Shown one piece after another: positions 11,164-22,199 of a DNA stretch of 64,000 bases (positions within the stretch are counted from its first letter, which is position 1; every line of letters starts with the position of its first letter). The stretch is from Amorphophallus konjac (Eukaryota; Streptophyta; Magnoliopsida; Alismatales; Araceae): contig CM040121.1 in the NCBI GenBank assembly GCA_022559845.1, positions 348,724,243-348,788,242 on the forward strand. The letters are read 5' to 3'. Below the pieces are notes generated by a model. It worked only from the letters and a program-made list of their open reading frames with translations, had not been told where the DNA came from and searched no databases. Made by a program: the position numbers and the translations under genes.

Positions 11164-12440
11164 TGTAATGTCCTGGACCATCCGGATCCTTCTTCGTGGG
11201 TCCCGGATTTGGTCTCTCGGAGTGTCTGACTCTGTTATGTCCGAAGTTTCGTTTCGGACATCTTTCGTGTTCGGATCGGCGCGATCCGGAGTCGTTTCGG
11301 AGGCCTGGAGTGTGTCCGCGGCTTTTCCGATGTGTGTTATCCGATTTTCGTGTGTGGGTTTCGGCGAATCCTTCGAAACCCTGTAGCGGGTGAACCGGGT
11401 CGTTCACCAGCCCGCGAGTGGTACCGTTGCGATTAGCGCTTCGAGACGGTCAAGGAGGTGTATTTTTTCTATTTTTTGGTATTTTTGGCATTTTTTGGAT
11501 TTTCTATTTGTAGCCTTTTCTTTTTCCCTTTTCTTTCTCTTTTTCTTCTTTCTTCTTTCCTCCCCCGTGAGCGCAACGGTCACACTCCCCCTTCTTGCCC
11601 GTTGGACCCCGCGGCGCCCCTTCCTCCTCCGACGACGGGTGGCGGACGACGGCGACGGCGCGGTGACGACGGCGGTGGCGAGAGGATCGTGACGGTGCCC
11701 CCATTGGCGCGTGGGAGAGGAGTTCGTAGTTGAGCTAGATTTGAAGATCGGTGACTTTTCGGTGGATTTCAAGCTTCATCGAGGTAGGGGGATGGATCCT
11801 TACCCTCTTTACAACGTTCCTCGTGATTTCTAGGCCGTGGGGAGGCCGACTGGGGTTAAATCCATGCCGGGAGGGTCGTTTTCATGCTTGGGGTTTAAGC
11901 GCCGGATCCATCGATTCAGGGTGTTTTTGATCGATTTGGGGGCTCTAGATGCATGCTAGGACGTTGTGGGGTGATTCCCCGTCATTTTCCCTTCACCAGG
12001 GGTGGTGAATGGGCGTGGTTTTACGTTTCCTGGACGTATTTCACTAACCGGCTCGGCCCGTTGTCGCGCTATAGTCCAGTGGCGCATTCTTGATGAACGC
12101 GCCGTGTCGACCGAGCGCGTTCGTCCGAGAAGACGAACAGTGAGGCGGTTGGGAACGCGCCTGGTGTTGGTAGCGCGATCTCATGATCGCGCTATCCAAA
12201 ACTAGCACGTTCAGGTGTGAACGCGCTAGCCTTGGGCAGCGTGACCTGGAAGATCACGCTAGCCATAGCTAGCGCGTTCTTCGGTGTCACGCTAGGGGTA
12301 CCTAGCGTGACCTTCCCCCTCCCCTGATCAGCATTTTTTCGGGTAGCGTGACCTCCGGTTGGGTGATTTTGGGACCCAGTGTGGCGTGTGGCCCGAGGGT
12401 GGCCGTGGGCACCCAGTGAGAGCCACAGGGGCGCCCGAGA
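11164..12440 (+). repeat. Element D 5' LTR, first part
   Basis: It matches 31202-32385 of the 3' LTR. A T/C-rich block at 11460-11600 and a GC-rich block at 11600-11700 are followed at 12050-12360 by crowded inverted repeats (AGCGCGTTC, GAACGCGCT, CTAGCGTGAC, GTCACGCTAG), including TAGCGCGAT and its reverse complement around ATCTCATGAT at about 12171-12195. The 3' copy lacks two stretches present here: about 50 bases at 11980-12030 and about 45 bases around 12155-12205 that include this hairpin. Element E interrupts the LTR at 12440. Confidence 0.9.
12436..12440. repeat. Target site duplication of element E (CGAGA / TGAGA)
   Basis: CGAGA at 12436-12440 faces TGAGA at 25146-25150. The single difference is C to T at a CpG. 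The 3' LTR of D shows the empty site (CCCGAGATTCCCC at about 32378). Confidence 0.9.
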
Positions 12441-12639
12441 TGTTGCATCCCTATGGTTTTTGATGATGTCTCACACTATAAATCAATCTTCTATCTCTAG
12501 ATTAATGTTGTCTCATCATGTGAGTGAGTACAGTTCATTTGGCTGTCAGATAAGCATGCTATCATGATTCTATCTACACTCTGCCTAGTTAGTATAGACA
12601 ACAGTGGGTCGACCCACCCTCGCTGATGCGTCGACTCAT

Positions 12640-14332
12640 CTGTACATTGTTTGTCTGGGTACCAAAGTCTATACACCAGCTTGGTCTATTGAGTCTGTAC
12701 ATTGGCATAACTTCTTCAAGTCTGTACTTCGGGCACCTTCTAATTGAAGTCTACACACTGGTATTAAAATTCTAAGTCTGTACACTGCCCGACCAACTAA
12801 GTCTGCACATTACAAAAGTCAGTTCAGCTCAACCCTATCCATCCCTCCAAGCTTCAACCCTATACATTGGATTGTCAAACTCCATGTCTATACACTGGCT
12901 GCTGCATTGTCATGAAGTCTACACATCCTATAGTGTAAGTCTATACATCACCCAGAGTCTTGTCTGCAAAGTCTGAACAGCGTCCGTTGTCAAGACTTCT
13001 TGATGTCTGTACATCGGACTGCTTCTTTTGAAGTCCACACATTGGCTCGTTCACTTCTGCAAAGTATGTACATTAGACTGTGGCAAAGTCTATACATTCA
13101 GTTCCTTGAGCGAAGTCTATACATCGCTAAGTCTGCACATTGTCTTCAGCCCAAGCGTTCAAAGCCAAGTCTATACAACGCCAACTCAACACATTGAACA
13201 GCTCTCCAAGTCTAAACACTGGTCTGTGATTCACCAACTCTGTACATTCGATATCTTTTCCTACGCATTGGCCAAGTCCATACACTCCTCATCTGTTCCT
13301 ACGCTTGGCCAAGTCCATACACTCAACATTTCCCTACGCTTTCCTGGCCAAGTCTGTACATCACTAAGTGTATACATTGAACTGCTCTTCAAAGTCTGTA
13401 CAACGTCCGTCTCAGCCAGCGTCTCATGCTGTGTCTTAGGCAAGTGTGTACATCGGCGTCATTCGTTCAAGTCTATACATTGAACTGCGTCTTAGGAAAG
13501 TCTGTACAGAGGCTTCGATTTACCAAGTCTGTACATCGGCTTCATTCGCTCAAGTCCACACATCCACAGTGGTTCATCAAGTCTATACATTCACTTGAGC
13601 TTCACCAACTCTGTACAACGCTGAAGTCTTCACAAGTCTGTACAGTGCTTGAGCTTCATCTAGTCTGTACATCGCTTCAAGCGATTCAAGTCTATACAGA
13701 CTACCTTTACATCCAGAGTCTGTACATCGGTTCAACAGCCGATCGTCTCATACAGAACTTTCCAAGTCTGTACTGCCGAGTGTCTAATGCATCGTCTCAC
13801 TCTGGCATAGTCTATACATTGGATAAAGCTTTGTTAAGTTTACACAATGGTAAGGCTCGTATGCATTGATTCATCACATGTCTATACACTGCCTTTCATG
13901 AGCCTATCCATCAAGTCTACACATTGGGTTGTCCGACCACAACCCTATACATTCAGTTGTTATGACTTGAGTCTTCAATGCTCTCAGCACACTCGTCTCA
14001 AGCCTGTACACTGCTTAGGCTTCGTGAAGTCTACATGGTGGCTGAGCTTTGCAAAGTGTACACATTGGTAACACTCGTTTGCATTGATCATAAGTCTATA
14101 CACTGCCTTCATATGCATTGTTCATAAGTCTATACACTGCCATTCGTTTGCATTGTTCACATGTCTATACACTGCCATTCATGCGCACTGTTCATATGTC
14201 TATACACTGCCTTCACATGCGTTTTATTCAGTAAGTCTGTACACTCTCTCACGCTGTACACACTTACTCAGTTGTGTTTCTGAAGTATATACATTCATGT
14301 TAATAGCCTGAACTAACTAAGTCTATACATTC
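12640..14332 (+). repeat. Array of degenerate 14-mer motif AAGTCTRTACAYTG in the E LTR
   Basis: More than 50 copies of a motif close to AAGTCTRTACAYTG, nearly all in the same orientation, at irregular spacing averaging about 30 bases, with non-repeated DNA between. The TGTACA core of many copies is self-complementary. Near-exact copies include the AAGTCTATACACTGCC series at 14093, 14127 and (ATGTCT variant) 14161 and 14197. The same array is at about 22399-24092 in the 3' LTR. It lies upstream of the TATA box, in U3, where a binding array would act on transcription. No function is known to me. Confidence 0.9.
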
Positions 14333-14371
14333 CATCTGTCTGTCTGCAGGCGATTCAGGCTGATGATTGGG

Positions 14372-14539
14372 CACGTGAACCGAGGTTGGCACCTGGTACG
14401 TGATCCAAGACAACAGGCACATGACACGTGGATGGCAACCTAGTCAGGATGCTGCCATGTGGTCAAAATTCAAATGAACTGGCAAAAAGTGCATGGGCGG
14501 GAACCTGGCAGCCACACGCCAATATCTGCTATAAATATA
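14372..14539 (+). promoter_or_regulatory. Element E U3 promoter: two G-boxes and TATA box
   Basis: CACGTG occurs at 14372-14377 and 14425-14430 and TATAAATATA at 14530-14539, a compact plant-type core promoter just after the motif array. The 3' LTR has the same TATA at 24289-24298. CACGTG is the usual core for plant bZIP and bHLH factors; activity here is inferred. Confidence 0.7.
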
Positions 14540-15387
14540 GAGCTTCATCCTTCAGTAGAAGCTTGATCGTGAAAAGAAAAAGCAGAAGCCATTGGTGAGA
14601 GTCTGCACGATCCAGAAAAGAAAAAGAGCAGAGAGTTCCAGATCCGAGAGGAGTTTGTTCGAGAGAGAGAGCAGTGGTTGTGGATTGATGAATTGCTTCA
14701 TTTGAAGCTACATTTGTATTGGGTTTCAGAATCGATTTCTTCTTCATTGGTTTTTGTTTCTACTTTGTTTTCGTTTTATTTTGTTCTTCCATTCTGATTT
14801 GAATTGGTTTCCCTCTGGTGTGTGGAGGAAGGGAGTATAACTCCAGTTTCCCTCTGAGTTGTAGAGGAAGAGAGATCGGTGATCTCTGGTGTTGTTAGTG
14901 ACAGGTTGTCATTAACAGTTTCCCTCCGTGTGTGGAGGAAGGGATAGGATTCTCTAGTTGTGTTCTAGCTGGGAGCTAGAACTGGTTTCAAGTTCTGTGG
15001 GTAGCAGAGCTTGGTTGAGGGATTTGTTTCCCTTGGGTGTTCAAGCTGTGTGGCAGCATGTTGTTCGCAGACTGAGTCTGCTGTGATCTAGCATTGCCTA
15101 GTGGAATCCTCACTCTAGTTGGAGTGAGGGGTGGATGTAGATTGCAGACTGCAATCGAACCACCTAAAAACTGAGTGCCTCCTCTGTGGTTTGCTATTGT
15201 TATCTGTGCTCTTCATCTGCTTGCCTCTTTGCTTCCATGTGATCAGTCCTTCACTCTCATTTACATTTCTCTGTGTATGGGTTAAGGAGGTGCGTTAGCA
15301 GTAGAATTTATTTTCCTCCTAAGTTTCTACAAATTGGGAGTGATCTATTCATCCCCCCTTCTATATCATTCTTGCTGCACTAACAAT

Positions 15388-15399
15388 TGGTATCAGAGC
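15388..15399 (+). other. Element E primer binding site
   Basis: TGGTATCAGAGC, an exact match to the 3' end complement of plant initiator tRNA-Met, two bases after the LTR end GCTAACA-type terminus at 15385. Confidence 0.95.
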
Positions 15400-15410
15400 A
15401 GGTTTACGCC

Positions 15411-17129
15411 ATGTGGACGAACGGTCAAGGAAATGCTGGTGGTCCTAGAACCTTCATGGCCGAAGGTCAATCCATTAGTCGCCCTCCTTATTTTGATGGT
15501 ACTAACTATCTATTTTGGAAGAACAGGATGGAAGTGTTCATCAGGGCTCAGAGCCATAAATTGTAGAGAGTAATCACGGTGGGGCCATATGATCTGCCAC
15601 CAAACGAGGACGCTTGGACAGATGACCATGTCAAGCTCTCCTCACTCAACTGGACGGCGCTGAATATCATCCAGTGTGTTGTTCATCCAGAGGAGTATGC
15701 CCGTATCTCTGCCTACAAGACTGCCAAGCGAATGTGGGATGAGCTGTAATTGATCTATGAAGGTACAGCTCAAGTGAAAGCCTCGAAGATAAATCTCTAC
15801 ACTTCTAAGAATGAAATGTTTAAGATGAATGCAGACGAGAATATAACTGAGATGTATGCCAGGTTGTCTTTAATCACAAATACTCTTAAAGGGCTAGGGA
15901 AGGATCTTGCTGAGGCAGATATAGTCATGAAAATCCTTAGATCTTTATCCCCGGCATGGCACACTAAGGCCATTGTGATTGAGGAGTCAAAAGATTTGAC
16001 TGTCTTGACTGTGAATGAACTCATAGGATCCCTTATGACCTATGAGATGAATTTCCAAGGAGGTGGAGAAGGAAGTGAGAGGAAGGGTAAAAATGTAGCT
16101 ATAAGAGCTTCCCGCAACAAGGGTAGCAACAGTGGGAGCAGCAGCAGTAGCCCCGAGTCCGAGTCTGAGCTTGAAGGTTTGTCAAATCTCGACCAGGAGG
16201 AGCAGGCTATGCTCACTAGACAGTTCAGAAAATTTTTGAAGAAAAAGGGAAAGACCTTTAGGAAGAAGAAGCCGCACTCTTTTAACAAGAGTGCTGAATT
16301 TACTAGTTACAGGGACAGAAATCCTAAGAGACTGACTTGCTTTAATTGTAACAAATAGGGACATATGAAAGGCGAATGCCCAGACCTCCAGAAGAAGGGT
16401 CCCTATCTTCAGAAGAAAAATATAAAGGTGCAAAAAAAGAAGAAGCCACAGGCGATGGTCTGCACATGGAGCGAGGAAGAAGAAGACCCCGAAGATGCTT
16501 CCTCAGAAGAATATGAAGATGGAATTTGCCTTATGGCAAACAGTGAAGAGGAGGTAATAAATGTTTTTGAAAATTTCTCAATTGATGATTGGGAGGATGC
16601 TTATGGTGATTTGTTAGATAAATTTAATTCTCTTAGTAAAGAGCACAGAGTTCTGAAAAGAAAATTTAACACAAATGTTGAAGAACAAACTCTAGTCTGT
16701 GAGGAAAATGAAAAGCTAAAAGAACAACTAGAAGAAATGACCTCACTAAGGAAAGAAAATGATAAGCTCAATGGAGAAACTCAAGAAAGTCAAAAACAGC
16801 TCAATGAATTCAAAACTAAAATTGAAGAAGGCATGAATGAAATTAGAGTGAATTCAGAGAAATATGAAGCTGTGAAGAAAGTAAATTCTGAACTCCTAAA
16901 GAATTCTGAGTCTCTTCAAAAGGAGCTGGAAGATAAACAGAAAGTCTTAGAAAAGTTTGTCCAAGGAAAGACTAGCCTAGATGCTATACTAGGGACTACG
17001 GTCAATTTCAATAAGGAAGGTTTAGGCTATGACCCAACCAACAAGAGACCCCTGCAATTCAAGACCATCACCTTCTGCCCAGAGAAGGGAAAAGAAAAGC
17101 TGGACACCATCCAGCTCAAACAGCTCTAA
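15411..17129 (+). pseudogene. Element E gag, inactivated
   Basis: The frame starts MWTNGQGNAGG. It holds the copia Gag core (PYFDGTNYLFWKNRMEVF to LIGSLMTYEMNFQG, about 15481-16060), a Ser/Glu-rich spacer, a zinc knuckle at 16338-16379, an acidic patch (WSEEEEDPEDASSEEYEDG) and a coiled-coil stretch at about 16600-16965 rich in Glu, Lys, Leu and Asn. The acidic patch and coiled coil are the Gag extension known from Sireviruses. Stops at 15564 (TAG), 15747 (TAA) and 16356 (TAG) break the frame; the last lies inside the zinc knuckle. Frame 17129 ends in TAA and homology continues one frame over at 17130-17565. Confidence 0.9.
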
Positions 17130-17565
17130 GAAAATTCAAAGTCCTAAAGAAAATACAAAAACCAGTACTGGACAACCATTTAAGATGGGAATGAATTTTA
17201 TGAAGAATAACACCAAGCCCACTCACCAGAACACAAATGGTAGATGGACCAAGAAAGTAAATCAGAATAAGAGCTGGAATTACAACAATCAGATGGGTCC
17301 AAACAGGACCTACTGGAGAAATAACTTTCATGGTCAAAGATATGCTAATCAACAAGCCTACATGAAATTTTCTAGGAATAGGAAGACTAATGAATGGAAT
17401 AGAACTCATTTCTCCAGTTCAGCTGGATTCAACTTTAATAAACCAGAAAGGAAGGTGCCAGAGAAAACCATGCTGAAACAAATCTGGATACCTAAACACT
17501 TGATCAGAGATTTGAACAATGTCCTTGGACCCAACTCATCTTGGGTTCCAAATCACTCTGCTTGA
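17130..17565 (+). pseudogene. Element E gag C-terminal part in a shifted frame
   Basis: Asn/Lys-rich sequence (KMGMNFMKNNTKPTHQN, then SWNYNNQMGPNRTYW) ending in KQIWIPKHLIRDLNN and SWVPNHSA. A W-V/I-P-K motif of this kind is usual at the end of Sirevirus Gag before pol. It reads one frame over from the main gag frame, so an indel lies near 17110-17130, and pol begins in the third frame, so a second lies near 17565-17575. These may be mutations; a natural frame change at the gag/pol border cannot be excluded from one copy. Confidence 0.7.
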
Positions 17566-17569
17566 TATA

Positions 17570-20500
17570 TTTGTGTAGGTCGGCCTGGCAGCTGAAGACA
17601 ACAAGTGATACCTCGACAGTGGCTGCTCCAGGCATATGACAGGAGACCGATCCAAGTTCAGCAAGATAGAGATGAAGCCAGGGGGTCTGGTCAAGTTTGG
17701 AGGAAAGAACAAAGGTAAAATAATTGGAGTTGGCACAGTAGGTAAGTCTTCCACAAATTCCATTGAAAAAGTATTACTTGTGGAAGGGCTTCAACACAAC
17801 CTGATTAGCATTAGTCAATTATGTGACAGGGGTCACAGGGTTGTATTTGATGATAGTTCATGCAAAATCCTTGAAACAAATTCTGACATGGTTAAATTTG
17901 TAGCCAACATGATTAATAATGTCTACATTGTAGACTTAGATGAGAAATCTGAATCTACTATTTGCTTATCTGCCAATTCTGAAAATGATGCCTTTGAATG
18001 GCATAGACGTCTAGGTCATGCTAGCTTTTCAACTTTAAATAAATTGGTCAAGCATGATTTAGTTAGAGGCATGCCTAGAATTAAATTCAACTCAATATCA
18101 AAAGCATGTGATGCCTGTGCTCTAGGCAAACAGACCAAAAATTCCTTCAAATTAAGATCTGTGCCATTGTCTTCTAGACCAATGGAACTTCTTCATATGG
18201 ACCTTTTCGGTCCCACTAGAACTCAGAATCTTAATGGAAACATGTTTGGCTATGTCATCATAGATGACTTCTCTAGATATTCATGGATATTTTTCTTAGC
18301 AAATAAGAGTGATGCATTTCAAAAGTTTAATCTGTTTTTCAATAAGGTCAAACAAGAAGGGAAGTACAAGGTTTGTTCTATTCAATCTGACCATGGAGGT
18401 GAGTTTGAAAACTCCATGTTTACTGATCTTTGTGACAAAGAAGGACTAACTCACATGTTTTCTTCTCCCAGGACACCTGAACAAAATGGGATTGTGGAGA
18501 GAAGAAATAGAACAGTGGTAGAGATGGCCCGAACCATGTTGATTGAAAGTAAATTACCTAGAAGATTTTGGGCAGAAGCGGCCAATACATCAACCTACAT
18601 AATCAACAGGGCCATGGTAAGACCCATACACAAGAAAACACCCTATGAGCTTCTAAAAGGTAAGAAACCAAACTTGTTACATTTCAGAATTTTTGGAGCA
18701 AAATGTTTTATTCATAACAATGATAAGAAAGATTTAGACAAGTTTGAAGCCAAAAGCACACCTGGAATATTCTTAGGTTACTCTGAAGTGTCAAGGGCAT
18801 ATAGGGTATTTAACATATCAGATCAGAAAGTGGAAGAGTCTCCACACATCCTTTTTAGTGAAAAGAAAGATGTTTCTAATGTTGAAAATCTTGACAGGAA
18901 TTCCAATCATGGTGGAGATTTCCTAGAAGACCAACAGGAGGAAGAGAAGACTCAGCCGAGTGGAGAAACAAATTCCCCCAATCAGGAAGGACCAAGAGAA
19001 ACAGGTGAGTCTTCAACAAATATCAGATTTCTTAAAGACCATCCTTTAGATAAAGTCATAGGCAATCCTGAAGATCCTCTTCGGACTAGGTCTCATTTTA
19101 GAAATGTGAATAATGATGACTTAATTACTTTAGTCTCACAAATTGAACCCAAAACAGTAGAAGAGGCCTTAGCTGATCAAGCTTGGGTCAATGCTATGAG
19201 TGAGGAATTAGGTCAGTTTGAAAGGAATAATGTCTGGGAGCTTGTCCCAAGACCAGATGATATTAATATCATAGGAACCAAGTGGGTGTTCAAAAATAAG
19301 ATGAATGAAGATGGAATCATCTCGAGGAATAAGGCCAGACTAGTAGCCAAAGGCTACTGTCAGGAATTCGGTGTAGACTTTGATGAATTCTATGCACCTG
19401 TTGCTAGGATGGAAGCAATAAGATTGTTGCTTGCCTTTGCATGCTCAAAGAATATAAAACTCCAACAAATGGATGTTAAAAGTGCATTTTTAAATGGAGT
19501 CATTAAAGAAGAAGTTTGAACAACCTCCCGGATTTCAATATTCTCCTCAACCAAACCAAGTGTTCAGGTTAAACAAAGCCTTGTATGGTCTAAAGTAGGC
19601 TCCAAGAGCATGGTATGAACGATTGTCTGAATTTCTGATCAGCAAAGGCTACACGAGAGGTAAAGTTGATCAAACTTTATTCACCAAGGGCATGAACAGA
19701 GATCTCATCATAGTTCAGGTATATGTAGATGACATTGTATTTGGATCAACTAAGCATGAAATATGTGATGAATTTTCTACCATGATGTCAGCTGAATTCG
19801 AAATGAGCTTGGTTGGTGAACTGAAATATTTTCTTGGATTGCAGGTACAGCAGCTAGAAGATGGGTGCTTCATCAACCAAACCAAATACACAATGGAACT
19901 GTTCAAAAGGTTTGGCATGGAAAACTTAAAGCACATTACTACACCCATGGGCACCAATACTTCATTGGATGCAGATGAGACAGGTAAAGAAGTAAATGCC
20001 AAACTTTATCGAGGTATGATTGGATCACTACTTTACTTGACAGCCTCTAGACCTGATATACAATTCAGTGTAGGAATGTGTGCAAGGTATCAGTCTAGAC
20101 CTACTGAATTACACTTAGCTGCAGTTAAAAGAATCTTCAGATATTTGTCAGCTAGTCATTCCCTTGGTTTATGGTTTCCTGCATCTCACACACTTAACTT
20201 AGTAGCATACACAGATGCTGATTATGTAGGCTGTAAACTAGACAGGAAAAGCACTAGTGGCCATTGTGAATTCTTGGGTGGGTGTTTAGTGTCTTGGGGC
20301 TCCAAGAAACAACATTCCGTGGCCCTCTCCACTGCAGAAGCTGAATATGTGGCTGCAGGGAGTTGTAGAACACAAGTAATATGGATTAAACACCAGCTTC
20401 AGGACTACCAAGTAGACCTGGGGTGCACACCAATTTACTGTGATAATACTAGTGCCATCAATCTTGCTAAAAATCCTATTTTGCATTCACGAACCAAACA

Positions 20501-20642
20501 CATAGAGATAAGACATCATTTTATAAGAGATGAGGTGTCTAAGAATAATTTTGAACTGATTCATGTAGGCACAGATAATCAGATTGCTGACATATTCACA
20601 AAACCTTTGGATAATGAAAAATTCACCACATTGAGAAGATAA
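17570..20642 (+). pseudogene. Element E pol: protease, integrase, reverse transcriptase, RNase H
   Basis: The protease triad DSG is at 17615-17623, directly after a TGA at 17606 where Trp is expected. Integrase follows: the zinc-binding region (HRRLGHASF to CDACALGKQ, about 17998-18130), then the core with [16 protein letters not shown] and [10 protein letters not shown] giving D, D and E. Reverse transcriptase starts about 19150; its catalytic YVDD is at 19722-19733. RNase H contains YTDADYVG, STAEAEYVA and CDNTSAINLA and ends at 20642. Stops are at 17576, 17606 and 19596. A small deletion near 19515 (about 5 bases by comparison with family sequence) shifts the frame, so pol is dead despite well kept motifs. 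Confidence 0.94.
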
Positions 20643-22185
20643 TTAGGCTTATACAAATTGTCTTAATTATGAAGCCTGTTCTTATTGTGTGGGGGAGTTG
20701 TGTTTGTCTGATGTTTAGCCTTCTTGCATGCTGGTTTAAGGGGGAGTTCAAAATGCTTACTGGTTAGCTTTCAGGAATGCTAATGCTATGTCTTAGGGGG
20801 AGCTGAGTTGTGATGTGAGAATAGAAGTTCTTTGACAGATTCAAAAGGGCTGTCCAGATGTGTAACTTTGCTGGTCTTACATGACTGATCTAGAGTGGTT
20901 CTCTTAGACAGTAGAGTGTCACTTATTTCTTAAGTCTATAAGTCAGTAACTCTAATCTCCAGTTAGAATCTTTCCTATTAGTACTCCTTCAGAGATTTGG
21001 ACTAATTGCATAAGTATATCTTCCTACATTGTCATTGATTCTGGTTCAGGCCAAAAACTTGTATGTCTTGATATCTGACCCAATCAGCTTGAAATCTAGA
21101 CTTCAAGACTCAATTCAAGAAATAGTCCTTTTGGTATTGTTTTCAATCATTCTATCTCTTTAACTCAAGGGCTTAACTGAACAAAAATGTTCTATTTTGA
21201 TCATTGAGAAACTTGGAGCTTCATCAATGAAATGGATTTTTCTCCCATGTCATGAGGTGTCAAATGCTTAAAATGAATGAAAAGACATGACAGAGCAATG
21301 GTGGCTTGCTGGTGAGTAACTGGGGACTCTGGCCTCTAATCAAGGTGTTTCCTCATGTCAAAAATCACAGTTACTAACTCTGTTCCTTAATAAAAAAAAA
21401 GGGGAGGAAGTAATGAGGTACTCACTCTGAGTAACTAGGGATTCAGGCCTCTAATCAAGGTGTCTCTAATGTCAAAGGAGTGAACTACCAACTTACACAT
21501 TGATCTTCATAAAAATCATCTTCAACAAAAAAATTCCTTGTTGTTATGCAACTAATGGATTGCTTGTCCTCAATACCTTGATATCACCTCTCTGATTTTA
21601 TCTTTTGCTGTCTTGTGGGATAGTTGAATGATCAGCTATATCTGGCCATACTTGTGAACTCCTGCTCTAAATCATCCACTATGTATGCTGATAAACTTGT
21701 CAATCATTCTACTTCTCTATTGTGTACTGGAGTATAAAGAATCTTCTCTTAAGAATAGAACCTCACTTATTCTCTTAAGATCTACTTGTGACTTTCTGCA
21801 CTAAGAAGTTACTGCCCTTATTCTTCATGTTTCCAGCACTGTCATACAGCATGTAGTTCTTTTTGCTGATGTCAAAGGGGGAGAGAAGTTTGCAATATCA
21901 GTGACAAGTTTGCAATATCAGTGAGAAGTTCTGCAATATCAGTGTCAGTGAGAAGTTCTGCAATTTCAATGAGTATCAGTGAGTCTTGGATTTGTCTTGA
22001 GCATTGGGGGAGTCATGTAGCTTCGTGGAAGATATGGTCATGAGTTGTGGGGGAGATGAGAGTGTGTTGTAGGGAATGTTTAATTCATTTGCATGAGCAT
22101 GCCTTGAATTTATTCTGCTTGTTGCAGCTGGTATTAACTTCTTGTTGAAACTTGATATTGCTTGATTCATAGTGTTGTCATCATC
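20643..22185 (+). other. Element E 3' noncoding region with repeated polypurine tracts
   Basis: No significant open frame. GGGGGAG-type purine runs occur at 20689-20697, 20738-20746, 20795-20802, 21391-21410, 21874-21886, 22005-22012 and 22048-22056, before the last tract at the LTR. Multiple polypurine tracts are described for Sireviruses. Two direct repeats are also present: about 50 bases at 21312-21362 and 21425-21478 (sharing GGCCTCTAATCAAGGTGT), and about four imperfect copies of GCAATATCAGTGAGAAGTT at 21892-21983. I see no envelope-like gene, which some Sireviruses carry here. Confidence 0.8.
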
Positions 22186-22199
22186 AAAAAGGGGGAGAT
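22186..22199 (+). other. Element E polypurine tract
   Basis: AAAAAGGGGGAGAT lies directly before the 3' LTR start TGTTGCATCC, the expected plus-strand primer. Confidence 0.93.

Larger units (their letters stand above)
12441..15385 (+). repeat. Element E 5' LTR
   Basis: A 2,945-base LTR. From about 12640 to 14332 it is a dense array of a short motif, consensus AAGTCTRTACAYTG (more than 50 copies counted by eye, about one per 30 bases), listed separately. After it come two G-boxes, a TATA box and a region with TTTCCCTCYG-type repeats (14800-14945). The apparent open frames of up to 151 codons in the array are by-products of the repeat and are not genes. Confidence 0.95.

Noticed and set aside
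13028..13869. Open frames of up to 151 codons rich in VYTL/KSTHW in the E LTR
   Set aside because: They are translations of the repeated motif, occur identically in the other LTR and match no family.
12640..14332. CRISPR-like array in the E LTR
   Set aside because: Repeats are short, degenerate and irregularly spaced, sit in an LTR with an identical partner at 22399-24092, and the genome is a plant's.
17110..17575. Programmed frameshift at the gag/pol border of E
   Set aside because: Two frame changes plus other stops are better explained by indels; no clear slippery site with a stem was found. It remains open until more copies are compared.
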